From the NCBI RefSeq assembly GCF_012395815.1, contig NZ_JAAZQQ010000003.1:333501-397500 (forward strand): DNA of 64,000 nucleotides. The letters are read 5' to 3'. Numbering within the stretch: the stretch's first letter is position 1; the number at the start of each line of letters is the position of its first letter. This stretch comes from Roseicyclus persicicus (GTDB taxonomy: Bacteria > Pseudomonadota > Alphaproteobacteria > Rhodobacterales > Rhodobacteraceae). The translations under genes and the position numbers were made by a program. Shown here one piece after another: positions 8,164 through 17,145 of the stretch. Under the pieces are notes generated by a model. It saw nothing but the letters and a program-made list of their open reading frames with translations. It was not told the DNA's origin and did not search any database.

Positions 8164-9345
8164 TCACAGCGCGTTCAGCAGCGCCCGCGTGGGCCAGGCA
8201 TCCGCGGGCAGACCCAGCCGCCGCTGCTCCTCCCGCACCGCCGCCCGCGTGCCCGCGCCGAGGATGCCGTCGATCCGGCCGACGTCGTAGCCGCGGGCCT
8301 GCAGGCGCCGTTGCAACTCGCGCATCTCGTCGCCCGACAGGCCGGGCTCGGGGTTGCGGGCGTCGAAGACCGGCGCGCCCTCCAGCCGGGTGGCGAAATA
8401 GGCGGCGGTCAGGACGTAGGTGAAGCTCTGGTTCCACTCGAACAGCACGTTGAAGTTCGGATAGGCGAGGAAGGCCGGCCCGTTGCGCCCCTCGGGCAGC
8501 ACGACCGACGCCTGCGCGCCCGGCATCGGCAGCGCGCCGCCCGCCCGCGCGCGGACGCCGGCGGCTTCCCACTCGGACACGCGGCGCGAGGTGTGGATGC
8601 CGGTCTGGTACCAGTCGAGGTCGCCCGGCACGGTGATCTCGACCAGCCACGGCTCGTTCGGCCGCCAGCCCAGCGACGACAGGATGTTCGCGCCCGACAT
8701 CAGCGCGTCGGGGGCCGAGGTCTGCAGGTAGACATGCCCGTCTCCGTCGCCGTCGATGCCGTGGTTCACGATGTCCTCGGGCAGCATCTGCACCATGCCG
8801 ATCTCGCCCGCCCAGGCGCCCTGCGTGTTCACCGGGTCGAAGTCGCCGTGGGTGTAGAGCTCCAGCGCGGCGAAGATCTCGGGGCGGAAAAGCTCGGGGC
8901 GGCGGCAGTCATGGGCGAGCGTCACCAGCGAATCCAGCGTGTTGTAGTCGCCCTGGAAGGCGCCGTAGTCGGTCTCGAAGGCCCAGAAGGACAGCAGGAT
9001 CCCGCGGTTCACGCCAAAGCGGCGCTCGATCTCGTTGAACACCGCCGCCTGCCGCTCGGCGTTGCGGCGGCCGTTGTCGATGCGGTTCTGGGAGATCAGG
9101 CGGCGCGAGAACTCGGTGAAGGGCACGGTGAAGATGCCCTGCCGCCGGTCGGCATCCAGCGCGCGCTGGTAGAAATTCGCGTGGCGGAAGAAGCCGTCGA
9201 TCGCCTCCTGGCTGAAGCCGCGCTGGGCGGCCTCGGCGCGCAGCCCCTGCACGAACTGGCCGAAATCGCCGCCGCACTGCTGGGCGCTGGCGGCGCCGGT
9301 GGAAATCCCGAGGGCGAGGCACCCGGCCGTCACGAAACGCATCAT
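8164..9345 (-). CDS. Lytic murein transglycosylase, MltB family, with C-terminal peptidoglycan-binding domain
   Basis: This exported protein of about 393 residues would cleave the MurNAc-GlcNAc bond of peptidoglycan with formation of 1,6-anhydro ends. It has a signal peptide ending near ASAQ (residues 18-21) and an SLT_2/MltB catalytic domain in which WAFETDYGAFQGDYNTLDSL supplies the catalytic glutamate. GEIGMVQMLPEDIVNHGIDGD is the usual second motif. A PG_binding_1 domain closes the protein (LQRRLQARGYDVGRIDGILG). Four residues (CGGDF) after the signal peptide include a lone Cys without a lipobox. A paralogue lies at 25061-26458. Confidence 0.9.
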   Translation of the reverse strand: MMRFVTAGCLALGISTGAASAQQCGGDFGQFVQGLRAEAAQRGFSQEAIDGFFRHANFYQRALDADRRQGIFTVPFTEFSRRLISQNRIDNGRRNAERQAAVFNEIERRFGVNRGILLSFWAFETDYGAFQGDYNTLDSLVTLAHDCRRPELFRPEIFAALELYTHGDFDPVNTQGAWAGEIGMVQMLPEDIVNHGIDGDGDGHVYLQTSAPDALMSGANILSSLGWRPNEPWLVEITVPGDLDWYQTGIHTSRRVSEWEAAGVRARAGGALPMPGAQASVVLPEGRNGPAFLAYPNFNVLFEWNQSFTYVLTAAYFATRLEGAPVFDARNPEPGLSGDEMRELQRRLQARGYDVGRIDGILGAGTRAAVREEQRRLGLPADAWPTRALLNAL

Positions 9346-9446
9346 CTGGAAAAGCCCTGTTGGTTCCCTTTAGGGGGCCAGACTAACAAGGCTGTGCAAT
9401 CCCGCAAGCTCGGCGGACGGTGGGGAAACCCCGCGCCTGACCGGCC

Positions 9447-10439
9447 TCAGGCCGTCTTGAGACGCTCGCGCCCGTGCGGTTCGGTCCAGTCGATGACCGG
9501 GTTGATCGGGATGATCCGGTGCGGATTGATGCTGTCGTGGCTGTAGTGGTAGTGCCGCACGATGTGGTCCAGGTGCACCGTGTCGGCGACGCCGGCCCAC
9601 TGGTACAGCTCGCGCGCATAGGCCCAGAGGTTGGGATAGTCGATCAGCCGCCGCCGGTTGCACTTGAAGTGCAGGTGGTAGACCGCGTCGAAGCGCACCA
9701 GCGTGGTGAACAGGCGCCAGTCGGCTTCGGTCACGCGGTCGCCGGCGAGGTAGCGGTTGGTCGACAGGATGTCTTCGACCCAGTCGAGCGCGTCGAACAG
9801 CGCGTGGACGGCTTCGTCATAGGCGGCCTGCGTGATGGCGAAGCCGGATTTGTAGACGCCGTTGTTGATCTCGTCGTAGACGCGGGCGTTGATGGCGTCG
9901 ATGCGGTCCCGCAGGGGCTCGGGGTAGTAATCGTCTGTGTTGCCGGTGATGCCGTTGAAGGACGTGTTGAACATCCGGATGATCTCGGAGCTTTCGTTGG
10001 ACACGATCGTCTCGCGCTCCTTGTCCCACAGGATCGGCACGGTGACCCGTGTCGTCGCGCCGGGCTGCGCCTTGAGGTAGATGTCGCGCGCGAAGGGCAG
10101 GCCGTAGAGCCGGTCGCCGGTGGCCCCGTCGAAATCGGTGTCGAAGGTCCAGCCCTCGCCCAGCATGTCGGGATGCACGACCGACACGTCGATGTGATCC
10201 GTGAGCCCCTTCAGCGCGCGGAAGATCATCGTGCGGTTGGCCCAGGGGCAGGCATGGCTGACATAGAGGTGATAGCGGCCGCTTTCGGCCCTGAAGCCTC
10301 CCTCGCCCGTCGGACCGGCGCTGCCGTCCGGGGTGATCCAGTTGCGGAACTGCGACTCGGCGCGCTTGAAGGCCCCGTTCGACATCTCGTCGGGTTCATA
10401 CCAGCGGTCGTGCCACTCGCCGTCGATCAGCAGGCCCAT
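9447..10439 (-). CDS. Glutathionyl-hydroquinone reductase (Xi-class GST)
   Basis: This cytosolic enzyme of about 330 residues should reduce glutathionyl-hydroquinones to hydroquinones using glutathione. The Xi-class signature is plain: YVSHACPWANRT with the catalytic Cys, GWTFDTDFDGATGD, and VPILWDKERETIVSNESSEI, which binds glutathione. The C-terminal helical domain has the conserved YLAGDRVTEADWRLFTTLVRFD. Length matches YqjG/EcmB. Translation starts at 10439 behind GGAGGGTGCAAC. The frame is open further upstream, but without family homology. Confidence 0.95.
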   Translation of the reverse strand: MGLLIDGEWHDRWYEPDEMSNGAFKRAESQFRNWITPDGSAGPTGEGGFRAESGRYHLYVSHACPWANRTMIFRALKGLTDHIDVSVVHPDMLGEGWTFDTDFDGATGDRLYGLPFARDIYLKAQPGATTRVTVPILWDKERETIVSNESSEIIRMFNTSFNGITGNTDDYYPEPLRDRIDAINARVYDEINNGVYKSGFAITQAAYDEAVHALFDALDWVEDILSTNRYLAGDRVTEADWRLFTTLVRFDAVYHLHFKCNRRRLIDYPNLWAYARELYQWAGVADTVHLDHIVRHYHYSHDSINPHRIIPINPVIDWTEPHGRERLKTA

Positions 10440-10537
10440 GTTGCACCCTCCATGTTCATTCCCTCCATAGCTATGGGATCGGCGGCGGTGACTTAACCGG
10501 TCTGACCGCAGGGCCGCCCCCGCAGGAGCGCACAGGT

Positions 10538-11086
10538 TCAACCCGTGGCCCGCTGCCGGGCGCGGAAGGTCTCGACCTTGGCGCGGTTGCCGCAGCGCGC
10601 CATGGAGCACCAGCGCCGTCCCTGCCCGCGCCCGTGGTCGAGGAACAGGTGGGTGCAGCGCCGGCATTCCCTCAGCCGGTCGAGGTCGGGGCGTCGGAGC
10701 AGGTCGAACAGCGCCAGCGCCAGCCGGTCGTGGATGCCGCCGAGCGGGCCGGGCGCGATCTCCATGCCGCCGGGCCGCAGGGCGAACGCCGCGTCCTGCA
10801 GGGCCGATTTCGTCGCTGCCTCGAGGCTCAGCGCCTCCTCCCGGCCGGGCCGGCGCCCTGCGGCCAGCGCCGAAAGCACCGCGTAGGCCACCTCGCGCAG
10901 CCCGATCAGCGCGGCGGTCTGCCCCGCCCCCGGCGCCGGCGTCCCGCGCGGCACAAGCCCCGCCGCCACCAGCATCGCGACCAGCCCCGCGCCATCGGCA
11001 AAGGCGTTCTGGCGACGGGTCTTGCCGTCATCCGTCACGCTGTTGACGAAGCGCAGGATCGGCGGGTCGGGGTCTGCGGGGGCCAT
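10538..11086 (-). CDS. CGNR zinc-finger protein with ABATE domain
   Basis: This 182-residue protein has an N-terminal helical ABATE (DUF1470) domain and a C-terminal CGNR zinc finger. The finger reads ECRRCTHLFLDHGRGQGRRW followed by CSMARCGNRAKVETFRAR, giving four zinc-binding cysteines and the name-giving CGNR. Members are presumed DNA-binding regulators, often of stress or degradation genes; the target is unknown. No neighbour is in an obvious operon with it. Confidence 0.88.
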   Translation of the reverse strand: MAPADPDPPILRFVNSVTDDGKTRRQNAFADGAGLVAMLVAAGLVPRGTPAPGAGQTAALIGLREVAYAVLSALAAGRRPGREEALSLEAATKSALQDAAFALRPGGMEIAPGPLGGIHDRLALALFDLLRRPDLDRLRECRRCTHLFLDHGRGQGRRWCSMARCGNRAKVETFRARQRATG

Positions 11087-11232
11087 GCGGGCGTGCCTCG
11101 GGCAGCGTGTGTAACCACCAACATGCCTGTTTCCGGTTCATCCGTCCAGCGCGGGTCCGCCCCTGTGGCCGCGCCGCGACGGATGCAGGTGCAGCATATT
11201 CAAATCATTGACCGAATCTCCGTTAGGTCCAT

Positions 11233-11241
11233 TTATCCACA
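11233..11241 (+). promoter_or_regulatory. perfect DnaA-box sequence TTATCCACA
   Basis: The nine bases match the E. coli-type DnaA box exactly and lie 25 bases upstream of the small conserved gene starting at 11267. A single box can be a chance match, and no cluster surrounds it. Confidence 0.3.
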
Positions 11242-11266
11242 TCAGGAGCCCATGGAGGACCCCGCG

Positions 11267-11617
11267 ATGTCGAGCTTCCTGCCCCAGTCGGTCCGTGACG
11301 AGCTGGCCGCCGCGCAAAAGACCGCCCGCCGCCGCCGCGCGACGCGGGTGGTGCATGTGGGCGACGAGGCCTACCCGATCCTCGAGATGAGCGACCGCGG
11401 TTTTTCCGTCGATGCCGAGGACGCGCCGCGGCTGCGCGGGCTGATCGACATCTACGACGGGCCCCGGCACCTGTATCAGGCGCTGATCGTGGCCTCGGAA
11501 CAGGCGGGTGACGTGATGCGCTACGAGTTCAAGCGCAACACGGCCGCCCATGCGCAGGCCCCGGTTGACTTTGAGGTGCCCGAGGGGCGGCCGGCGGGCT
11601 TCCTGCCGCCTGCCTGA
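11267..11617 (+). CDS. conserved hypothetical protein
   Basis: This 116-residue soluble protein has no recognised family. The N-terminal third is very basic (KTARRRRATR), followed by a beta-rich middle (VVHVGDEAYPILEMSDRGFS, LIDIYDGPRHLYQALI) that resembles PilZ-like folds in pattern only. It ends YEFKRNT and a Pro/Ala tail. The ATG at 11267 has GGAGG eight bases upstream; the ATG at 11252 (five codons earlier) is the alternative. The function is unknown. The upstream region carries a DnaA-box match. Confidence 0.75.
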   Translation: MSSFLPQSVRDELAAAQKTARRRRATRVVHVGDEAYPILEMSDRGFSVDAEDAPRLRGLIDIYDGPRHLYQALIVASEQAGDVMRYEFKRNTAAHAQAPVDFEVPEGRPAGFLPPA

Positions 11618-11760
11618 CCGGCGCGCGATTTTCGCGCAAGTGGGCGATCTGCTGCACGAATCTCCGACATGCCCCGCCGGATCGCGCGAAACTTGCGACC
11701 TCCCTGCGGCGATGGCGCGGTATCCTTCGCGGGTCGAATCCCGAAGCCGGAGTGCCCGCC

Positions 11761-12762
11761 ATGATCGAGACCCCCTATCTTCTGTTCCTTGGCGATGCGC
11801 CCGACCAGCTGGCCGCCAAGGTGGCGCAGGGCATCCGCGACTGGCGCCCGGCCAATGCCGTCGGCCAGTTCCGCATGGAGGGCTGCAAGGCCGACGTGAA
11901 GCTGCCCGACATGGACCTTGCCGCCGCCAAGGCCGCGGGGGCGAAGACGCTGGTGATCGGCGTCGCCAACCGCGGCGGCGTGATCTCGGCGGCGTGGAAG
12001 AAGGTGCTGGTGCAGGCGCTCGAGGAGGGTTTCGACCTCGCGTCCGGCCTGCACAACCTGCTGCGCGACGAGGAGGACCTCGCCGCCGTCGCCCGCGCCA
12101 CCGGGCGCAAGCTGCACGACGTGCGGGTGCCGTCGGTGAAATACCCCATCGCCAACGGCGTGAAGCGGACGGGCAAGCGCTGTCTTGCCGTCGGCACCGA
12201 CTGCTCGGTCGGCAAGATGTACACCTCGCTCGCCATGGACGCCGAGATGAAGGCGCGCGGGCTCAAGTCGTCGTTCCGCGCCACCGGGCAGACCGGCATC
12301 CTGATCACCGGCGGCGGCGTGCCGCTGGACGCCGTGATCGCCGATTTCATGGCCGGCTCCATCGAGTGGCTGACGCCCGACAACGACGCCGACCACTGGG
12401 ACCATATCGAGGGGCAGGGCAGCCTGTTCCACGTCTCCTATTCCGGGGTCACGCTGGCGCTGATCCACGGCGGCCAGCCCGACGCGCTGATCCTGTCGCA
12501 CGAGCCGACCCGCGCCCACATGCGCGGGCTGCCGGGCTACGACCTGCCCTCGCTCGAGGCGCTGCGCGACACCGCCCTGCCGCTGGCGCGCATTGCCAAC
12601 CCGGCCTGCCAGGTGGTGGGCGTGTCGATCAACACCTCGGGCATGGGCGAGGACGAGGCGCTGTCCTATCTCGAGTCGGTCGAGAAACGCATGGGCCTGC
12701 CCACCGCCGACCCATTCCGGCAGGGCGCCGGGCGGCTGGTCGACGCGCTGGACGCGCTATGA
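11761..12762 (+). CDS. dgcN: D-glutamate N-acetyltransferase DgcN (DUF1611 family)
   Basis: This 333-residue DUF1611-family protein, as the DgcN-DgcA pair is described in marine Proteobacteria, acetylates D-glutamate to N-acetyl-D-glutamate for catabolism. The P-loop-like VGTDCSVGKMYTSLAM lies in the middle, and the family sequences GVANRGGVI, FRATGQTGILITGGGVPLDAV, IEGQGSL and LILSHEPTR are all present. The gene overlaps dgcA by the ATGA arrangement (12759-12762), so the two are translationally coupled. An ATG nine bases earlier (11752) is possible. Confidence 0.88.
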   Translation: MIETPYLLFLGDAPDQLAAKVAQGIRDWRPANAVGQFRMEGCKADVKLPDMDLAAAKAAGAKTLVIGVANRGGVISAAWKKVLVQALEEGFDLASGLHNLLRDEEDLAAVARATGRKLHDVRVPSVKYPIANGVKRTGKRCLAVGTDCSVGKMYTSLAMDAEMKARGLKSSFRATGQTGILITGGGVPLDAVIADFMAGSIEWLTPDNDADHWDHIEGQGSLFHVSYSGVTLALIHGGQPDALILSHEPTRAHMRGLPGYDLPSLEALRDTALPLARIANPACQVVGVSINTSGMGEDEALSYLESVEKRMGLPTADPFRQGAGRLVDALDAL

Positions 12763-13721
12763 TCTCGGTCACGCCCGACACCTTCCGGCTGGCCGAGGCC
12801 TTCACCATCAGCCGCGGCTCGCGCACCGAGGCGCGGGTGCTGACCGTCCGGGTGATCCGCGACGGCGTGACGGGCCGGGGCGAATGCGTGCCCTACGCCC
12901 GCTACGGCGAGACGCTGGACAGCGTGACCGCCGAGATCGAGGCCCTGCCGCCCGGCATCTCGCGGCAGGACCTGCAGGATGCGCTGCCCGCCGGGGCCGC
13001 GCGCAACGCAGTCGACTGCGCGCTGTGGGACTGGCACGCCAAGCACGAGGGCTGCCCGGTGCACAAGCTGGCCGGCCTGCCCGCGCCGCGCCCGGTGGTG
13101 TCCGCCTATACCCTGTCGCTCGACACGCCCGAGCGGATGCAGGCCGCCGCCGCCCGCCATGCGCACCGGCCGCTCCTGAAGATCAAGCTCGGCACGCCCG
13201 ACGACATGCCCCGGCTGGAGGCCGTGCGCGCCGGCGCGCCCGGGGCCCGCATCATCGTGGACGCCAACGAGGGCTGGACGGCCGAGGTGTATTCCGACCT
13301 CGCCCCGCATCTGTTGCGCCTCGGCGTCGAGATGGTGGAACAGCCGCTGCCGGCGGGCGCCGATGACCTGCTGGCCGAGATCGACCGCCCGCTGCCGGTG
13401 TGTGCCGACGAATCCTGCCATGACCGCGCCAGCCTGCCGGGGCTGCGCGGGAAATACGACATGGTGAACATCAAGCTCGACAAGACCGGCGGTCTGACCG
13501 AGGCGCTGGCGCTGAAGGCGCAGGCCGAGGCCGAGGGCTATGGCGTGATGGTGGGCTGCATGGTCGGATCCTCGCTGGCCATGGCGCCCGCGGTGCTGGT
13601 GGCGCAGGGCGCGGCCATCGTCGATCTCGACGGGCCGCTCCTGCTGGCCGAGGACCGCGAGGACGCGCTGCGCTTCGAGGGGTCGGTCCTGCACCCGCCG
13701 CTGCCGGCGCTCTGGGGCTGA
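12759..13721 (+). CDS. dgcA: N-acetyl-D-glutamate racemase DgcA (enolase superfamily, dipeptide-epimerase-like)
   Basis: This 320-residue enolase-superfamily enzyme fits DgcA, which converts N-acetyl-D-Glu to N-acetyl-L-Glu. By sequence alone it could also be read as an L-Ala-D/L-Glu epimerase. Residues seen are the KIKLG lysine pair at the end of strand 2, metal ligands in IIVDANEGW, EQPLP and CADES, and the catalytic lysine in NIKLDKTGG. The start codon overlaps the dgcN stop. Coupling to a DUF1611 gene favours the DgcA role over muropeptide epimerisation. Confidence 0.88.
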   Translation: MISVTPDTFRLAEAFTISRGSRTEARVLTVRVIRDGVTGRGECVPYARYGETLDSVTAEIEALPPGISRQDLQDALPAGAARNAVDCALWDWHAKHEGCPVHKLAGLPAPRPVVSAYTLSLDTPERMQAAAARHAHRPLLKIKLGTPDDMPRLEAVRAGAPGARIIVDANEGWTAEVYSDLAPHLLRLGVEMVEQPLPAGADDLLAEIDRPLPVCADESCHDRASLPGLRGKYDMVNIKLDKTGGLTEALALKAQAEAEGYGVMVGCMVGSSLAMAPAVLVAQGAAIVDLDGPLLLAEDREDALRFEGSVLHPPLPALWG

Positions 13722-13827
13722 GGCGGGCGCCGCCGCCGCCTCGGCTGACACGGCCGGCCAGTCGCGCTTGACCTCGGGGCGGAACGGGCGGAAACAGCAT
13801 CCGGTCCAGTCGCAAGGAGCACCGCGC

Positions 13828-14682
13828 ATGTCCCGCACCGTCTATGTCAACGGCGAGTATCTTCCCGAGGAAGAGGCCAAGGTCTCGGTCTTCGACCGCG
13901 GTTTCCTGTTCGCCGACGGCGTCTACGAGGTGACGAGCGTGCTGGGCGGCAAGCTGATCGACTTCGCGGGCCACGCCAAGCGCCTCAAGCGGTCGCTGGA
14001 CGAGCTGCAGATGGCGAACCCGGTGACCGAGGAGGAGCTGCTGGAGATCCACCGCCAGCTGGTGGCCCGCAACGGCATCGAAGAGGGGCTGGTCTACCTC
14101 CAGATCACCCGCGGCGCGGCCGACCGCGACTTCGCCTTCCCCAAGGACGCGACGCCCACCATCGTCCTGTTCACGCAGGCCAAGCCGGGCCTCGCCGACA
14201 GCCCGATGGCCAAGACGGGCATGAAGGTCATTTCCATCGAGGACCAGCGCTGGGGCCGCCGCGACATCAAGACGGTGCAGCTGCTGTATCCCTCCATGGG
14301 CAAGATGATGGCCAAGGCCGCCGGCTGCGACGACGCCTGGATGGTCGAGGACGGCGCGGTGACCGAGGGCACCTCGAACAACGCCTACATCGTGAAGGGC
14401 AAGACCATCGTCACCCGGCACCTCGGCACCGAGATCCTGCACGGGATCACGCGGGCCGCGGTGCTGCGCTTTGCCCGCGAGGCGCAGATGACGGTGGAGG
14501 AACGGCCCTTCACCGTCGACGAAGCCAAGGCGGCGGACGAGGCCTTCATCACCTCGGCCTCGGCCTTCGTCATGCCGGTGGTGGAGATCGACGGGCAGGC
14601 CATCGGCGCCGGCGCGCCGGGCCCGGTGACGGCGCGGCTGCGCGAGATCTACCTCGACGAGATGCGCAAGGCGGCGGTCTGA
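13828..14682 (+). CDS. dat: D-amino-acid aminotransferase
   Basis: This 284-residue PLP fold-type IV transaminase would interconvert D-alanine plus 2-oxoglutarate with pyruvate plus D-glutamate. The PLP lysine is K148 in RRDIKTVQLL; the VFDRGFLFADGVYEVT N-terminus, VTEGTSNNAY and the TSASAFVMPV C-terminus are typical of D-amino-acid (rather than branched-chain) transaminases. AAGGAG precedes the ATG. It lies 106 bases after dgcA on the same strand, so the three genes together form a D-glutamate metabolism cluster. Confidence 0.92.
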   Translation: MSRTVYVNGEYLPEEEAKVSVFDRGFLFADGVYEVTSVLGGKLIDFAGHAKRLKRSLDELQMANPVTEEELLEIHRQLVARNGIEEGLVYLQITRGAADRDFAFPKDATPTIVLFTQAKPGLADSPMAKTGMKVISIEDQRWGRRDIKTVQLLYPSMGKMMAKAAGCDDAWMVEDGAVTEGTSNNAYIVKGKTIVTRHLGTEILHGITRAAVLRFAREAQMTVEERPFTVDEAKAADEAFITSASAFVMPVVEIDGQAIGAGAPGPVTARLREIYLDEMRKAAV

Positions 14683-14689
14683 CGGCGGG

Positions 14690-15217
14690 TCAGGCCGCGG
14701 TCCGCAGGCCGATCACGAGGCCCTCGGTGCTGTGAAGCCCGGGCAGGCGCACGTAGACGTCGCCGTCGATCAGAACCTCCACGCCCTCCGGCCCCAGCCG
14801 GGTCGTCACCGCATGGGGCGGGGCGTCGGCGTCGGTTTCGTCACCGCCGGGGATTTCCAGCGTCAGGGTGTCGGTGCCGGTGTCGAAGCCGGTGACGACG
14901 GCGGGGTCGTCGGCCCCGCCCATCGCCGAGTAGACGGTGACGGCGCTGTCGGGAGTGCCGGCCGGCTCCGGCTCCGGCTCCGGGTCGGCCCCGTCATCGT
15001 CAGGGCCAAACGCGATCGCGGCGTCGCCGGACGGGTCGGCGCCCCCGGCCGGTGCGGTCTCCATCGCGGCGGCGATCATGTCGGGGGCCTCGGCCCCGGG
15101 CGGGATGGCCGCGGGGGCGGGGTCGGGCGCGGGGGCATCGTCGTCGCCGGCAAGGCCGTCGAGCAGCAGCGTCAGGCCAAGCCCGACGACCAGGAGGGAC
15201 AGAAGACCGATCGCCAT
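14690..15217 (-). CDS. acidic membrane-anchored hypothetical protein
   Basis: This protein of about 175 residues has one N-terminal hydrophobic segment (LLSLLVVGLGLTLLLDGLAG). A low-complexity acidic Pro/Ala/Asp region (EPEPEPAG) follows, then a C-terminal domain with VVTGFDTGTDTLTLEI, a pattern seen in RTX-like or VCBS-type extracellular proteins. No enzyme motif is seen. The start at 15217 has GGGGTGA upstream; an ATG six codons earlier (15235) is possible. Family and role are unknown. Confidence 0.7.
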   Translation of the reverse strand: MAIGLLSLLVVGLGLTLLLDGLAGDDDAPAPDPAPAAIPPGAEAPDMIAAAMETAPAGGADPSGDAAIAFGPDDDGADPEPEPEPAGTPDSAVTVYSAMGGADDPAVVTGFDTGTDTLTLEIPGGDETDADAPPHAVTTRLGPEGVEVLIDGDVYVRLPGLHSTEGLVIGLRTAA

Positions 15218-15424
15218 GTCGTCACCCCGTGCCATGCTGGGCCCCGGTGCGCGGACGACATCCTGTCGCCGCCGAATCCCTGGTCGCACCGGGACGAACC
15301 GCGCCAGAATAGCCGAGGCGCCGGCGCCCCGGATAGGGGAAAAATCACGTATTTATAAAGGCTTCGCGCAACAGTCCGGGTGCATGTCCTGGCTTTGTCG
15401 GCGGCCGGGGAACGATGCCCGGGC

Positions 15425-17110
15425 TCAGCCGAAATCGCCCTGCGCGAACCAGCCGCCCGAGACCGCCCCGCCATGGGCGTAGAACAGCCACAGCCGCTGG
15501 CCCCCGGTGGTGACCACGCGCCAGTAGTCGCGCACGCCCGAGCGCCAGTTCGGGTCGTCGAGCCACCATTCCGGCGCCAGGCGCTCGGGGCCCTGGGCGG
15601 CGCGGGTCTCGAAGTCGCGCCCGCGCCAGCGGAACCGGGCTGGCACGTCGGGCATGTCGGGGGCGCCGACCGGCTCGGGGCGGAACAGGGTCAGGGGGCG
15701 GGGCCGCGTGGGGGCGGGCCAGCCGGTGGCGGGCGCGGTCCAGGCGGCGGCCTGGGTGGCCGAGGTCTTTTCGGGGATGTGGCTGTCGGCGGGATGTTCG
15801 CGGGTTATCCGCTCCAGCCCGGTGCGCGTGCCGATCCTGGCGACCAGGTCGTCCAGCGCCTGCGCCGCGCTGCGGTCGGCGCGGGCCTCGGCGGCCACCG
15901 CCCAGCCGCCCTTGTGCTCGGTGGCGTGCAGCGGCTCGGTCAGGGGCGCGACGAGGCGCAGCGTGTCGATGCCGAAGCCCGCGTCGAGGCCGCCGAGCTT
16001 CAGCTCGAACAGGGGGCGCAGGCTGTCGGGGCGGTCGGCGGGGCGGGCGAGGCCGATCTCGATGCGCTCGGTGCCGCCCTCGGCGCGGGTCAGTTCCAGC
16101 CGAAGCCTCCGCGCCCCGCGCCCGCGGGCGCGGAGCTTGTCGCAGAGCACGGGCAGCAGGCGGTCGAGCCCGGCGAGGATGTCGTCCTGCAGGCCGATGG
16201 GCTCCGGCAGGCTGAGGCGGACGGCGAAGTGCAGCGGCGCGCCGGCGGGCGAGATCGGCTCGGGTTCGACGCCGAGTGCCTGGTCCAGCCGGCGCACGAG
16301 GTCCTGCCCGAAGCGCCGCGCGAGGCCGGCCCGGGGCATGCCCCAGAGATCGCCGATGCGGCGGAGGCCCAGCCTTGCGAGCCCCGCGGCGGTGTCGGGC
16401 GTCACGCGCAGCGCGGCGATAGGCAGCGGGGCCAGCGACTGCCGCACGCCGCCCGGCGGCGCGATGCGGGCGACGGCCCCCGGCGCGGCGGCGGGTTCGG
16501 GCGCGGGGCCGCCCTTGACCCAGTGGCGCTTGCCGGCGCGGGAGCGGGTGGCGCGGGCCTCCTGGTCGATGGCGTCGCCGGTCGGGCCGCGGGCTATCCC
16601 GCCGCCGCCGGCGTAGCGCGCGAGCGCCCAGGCCGCCCCCGCGGTGTCGGCGATGCCGGCGCGCACGGTCAGGCCGAGATCGGCGCAATCCTGCTGCACC
16701 TGCGCGAAGAGCGCCGCCTCGCCGCCGAAGAGATGCGCGCAGCCGGTGAGGTCGATCAGCAGCGCCTCCGGCCCTTCCTCGGCGACCCAGGGGCTGAACT
16801 TGCCGGCCCAGCGGCGCAGCGCCGACAGGGTCTGCGCCTCGCGGTCGGGGTCGGCGGGGCGGGTGACGAGGTCGGGGCAGAGCGTGATCGCCTCGGTCAG
16901 CGCCTGCCCACGCGACAGGCCCCGCGCGCTGGCGGCGGCGGTGAGCGAGGCGAGCTGGCGCAGGTTGCCGGTCTCGGTCACGACGGCGAGCGGCACCTCG
17001 GCCAGCGCGGGCTCGGCGCGCAGCAGGCGTTCGGCCGCCAGCCGCGGGAACCACAGCGACAGGATGCGCCGGGTCACGGGCCGGGCGGGGCGGGGGTCGG
17101 GGGCGGACAT
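15425..17110 (-). CDS. imuB: ImuB, catalytically inactive Y-family polymerase of the SOS mutasome
   Basis: This 561-residue Y-family-polymerase-like protein normally bridges the beta clamp and DnaE2 in damage-induced mutagenesis. It is identified by RRILSLWFPRLAAERLL at the N-terminus, where true Y polymerases have the catalytic DxD; here no acidic residues occur, as expected for ImuB. The palm/finger region follows (LLIDLTGCAHLFGGE). The C-terminus carries the conserved WWLDDPNWRSGVRDYWRV and LFYAHGGAVSGGWFAQGDFG. A LexA box lies 21 bases upstream of the chosen ATG. An upstream in-frame ATG at 17149 would overlap that box. imuA and dnaE2, the usual neighbours, are absent on both sides. Confidence 0.9.
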   Translation of the reverse strand: MSAPDPRPARPVTRRILSLWFPRLAAERLLRAEPALAEVPLAVVTETGNLRQLASLTAAASARGLSRGQALTEAITLCPDLVTRPADPDREAQTLSALRRWAGKFSPWVAEEGPEALLIDLTGCAHLFGGEAALFAQVQQDCADLGLTVRAGIADTAGAAWALARYAGGGGIARGPTGDAIDQEARATRSRAGKRHWVKGGPAPEPAAAPGAVARIAPPGGVRQSLAPLPIAALRVTPDTAAGLARLGLRRIGDLWGMPRAGLARRFGQDLVRRLDQALGVEPEPISPAGAPLHFAVRLSLPEPIGLQDDILAGLDRLLPVLCDKLRARGRGARRLRLELTRAEGGTERIEIGLARPADRPDSLRPLFELKLGGLDAGFGIDTLRLVAPLTEPLHATEHKGGWAVAAEARADRSAAQALDDLVARIGTRTGLERITREHPADSHIPEKTSATQAAAWTAPATGWPAPTRPRPLTLFRPEPVGAPDMPDVPARFRWRGRDFETRAAQGPERLAPEWWLDDPNWRSGVRDYWRVVTTGGQRLWLFYAHGGAVSGGWFAQGDFG

Positions 17111-17130
17111 GGGCGCGGGCAGCTCGGCAT

Positions 17131-17145
17131 GTTCACTATATGTTC
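17131..17145 (-). promoter_or_regulatory. LexA (SOS) box upstream of imuB
   Basis: GTTC at 17131-17134 and GTTC at 17142-17145 are separated by exactly seven bases (ACTATAT). This matches the LexA binding site known in Rhodobacterales and other alphaproteobacteria. It sits just upstream of imuB and between it and the divergent MOSC gene. Confidence 0.85.
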
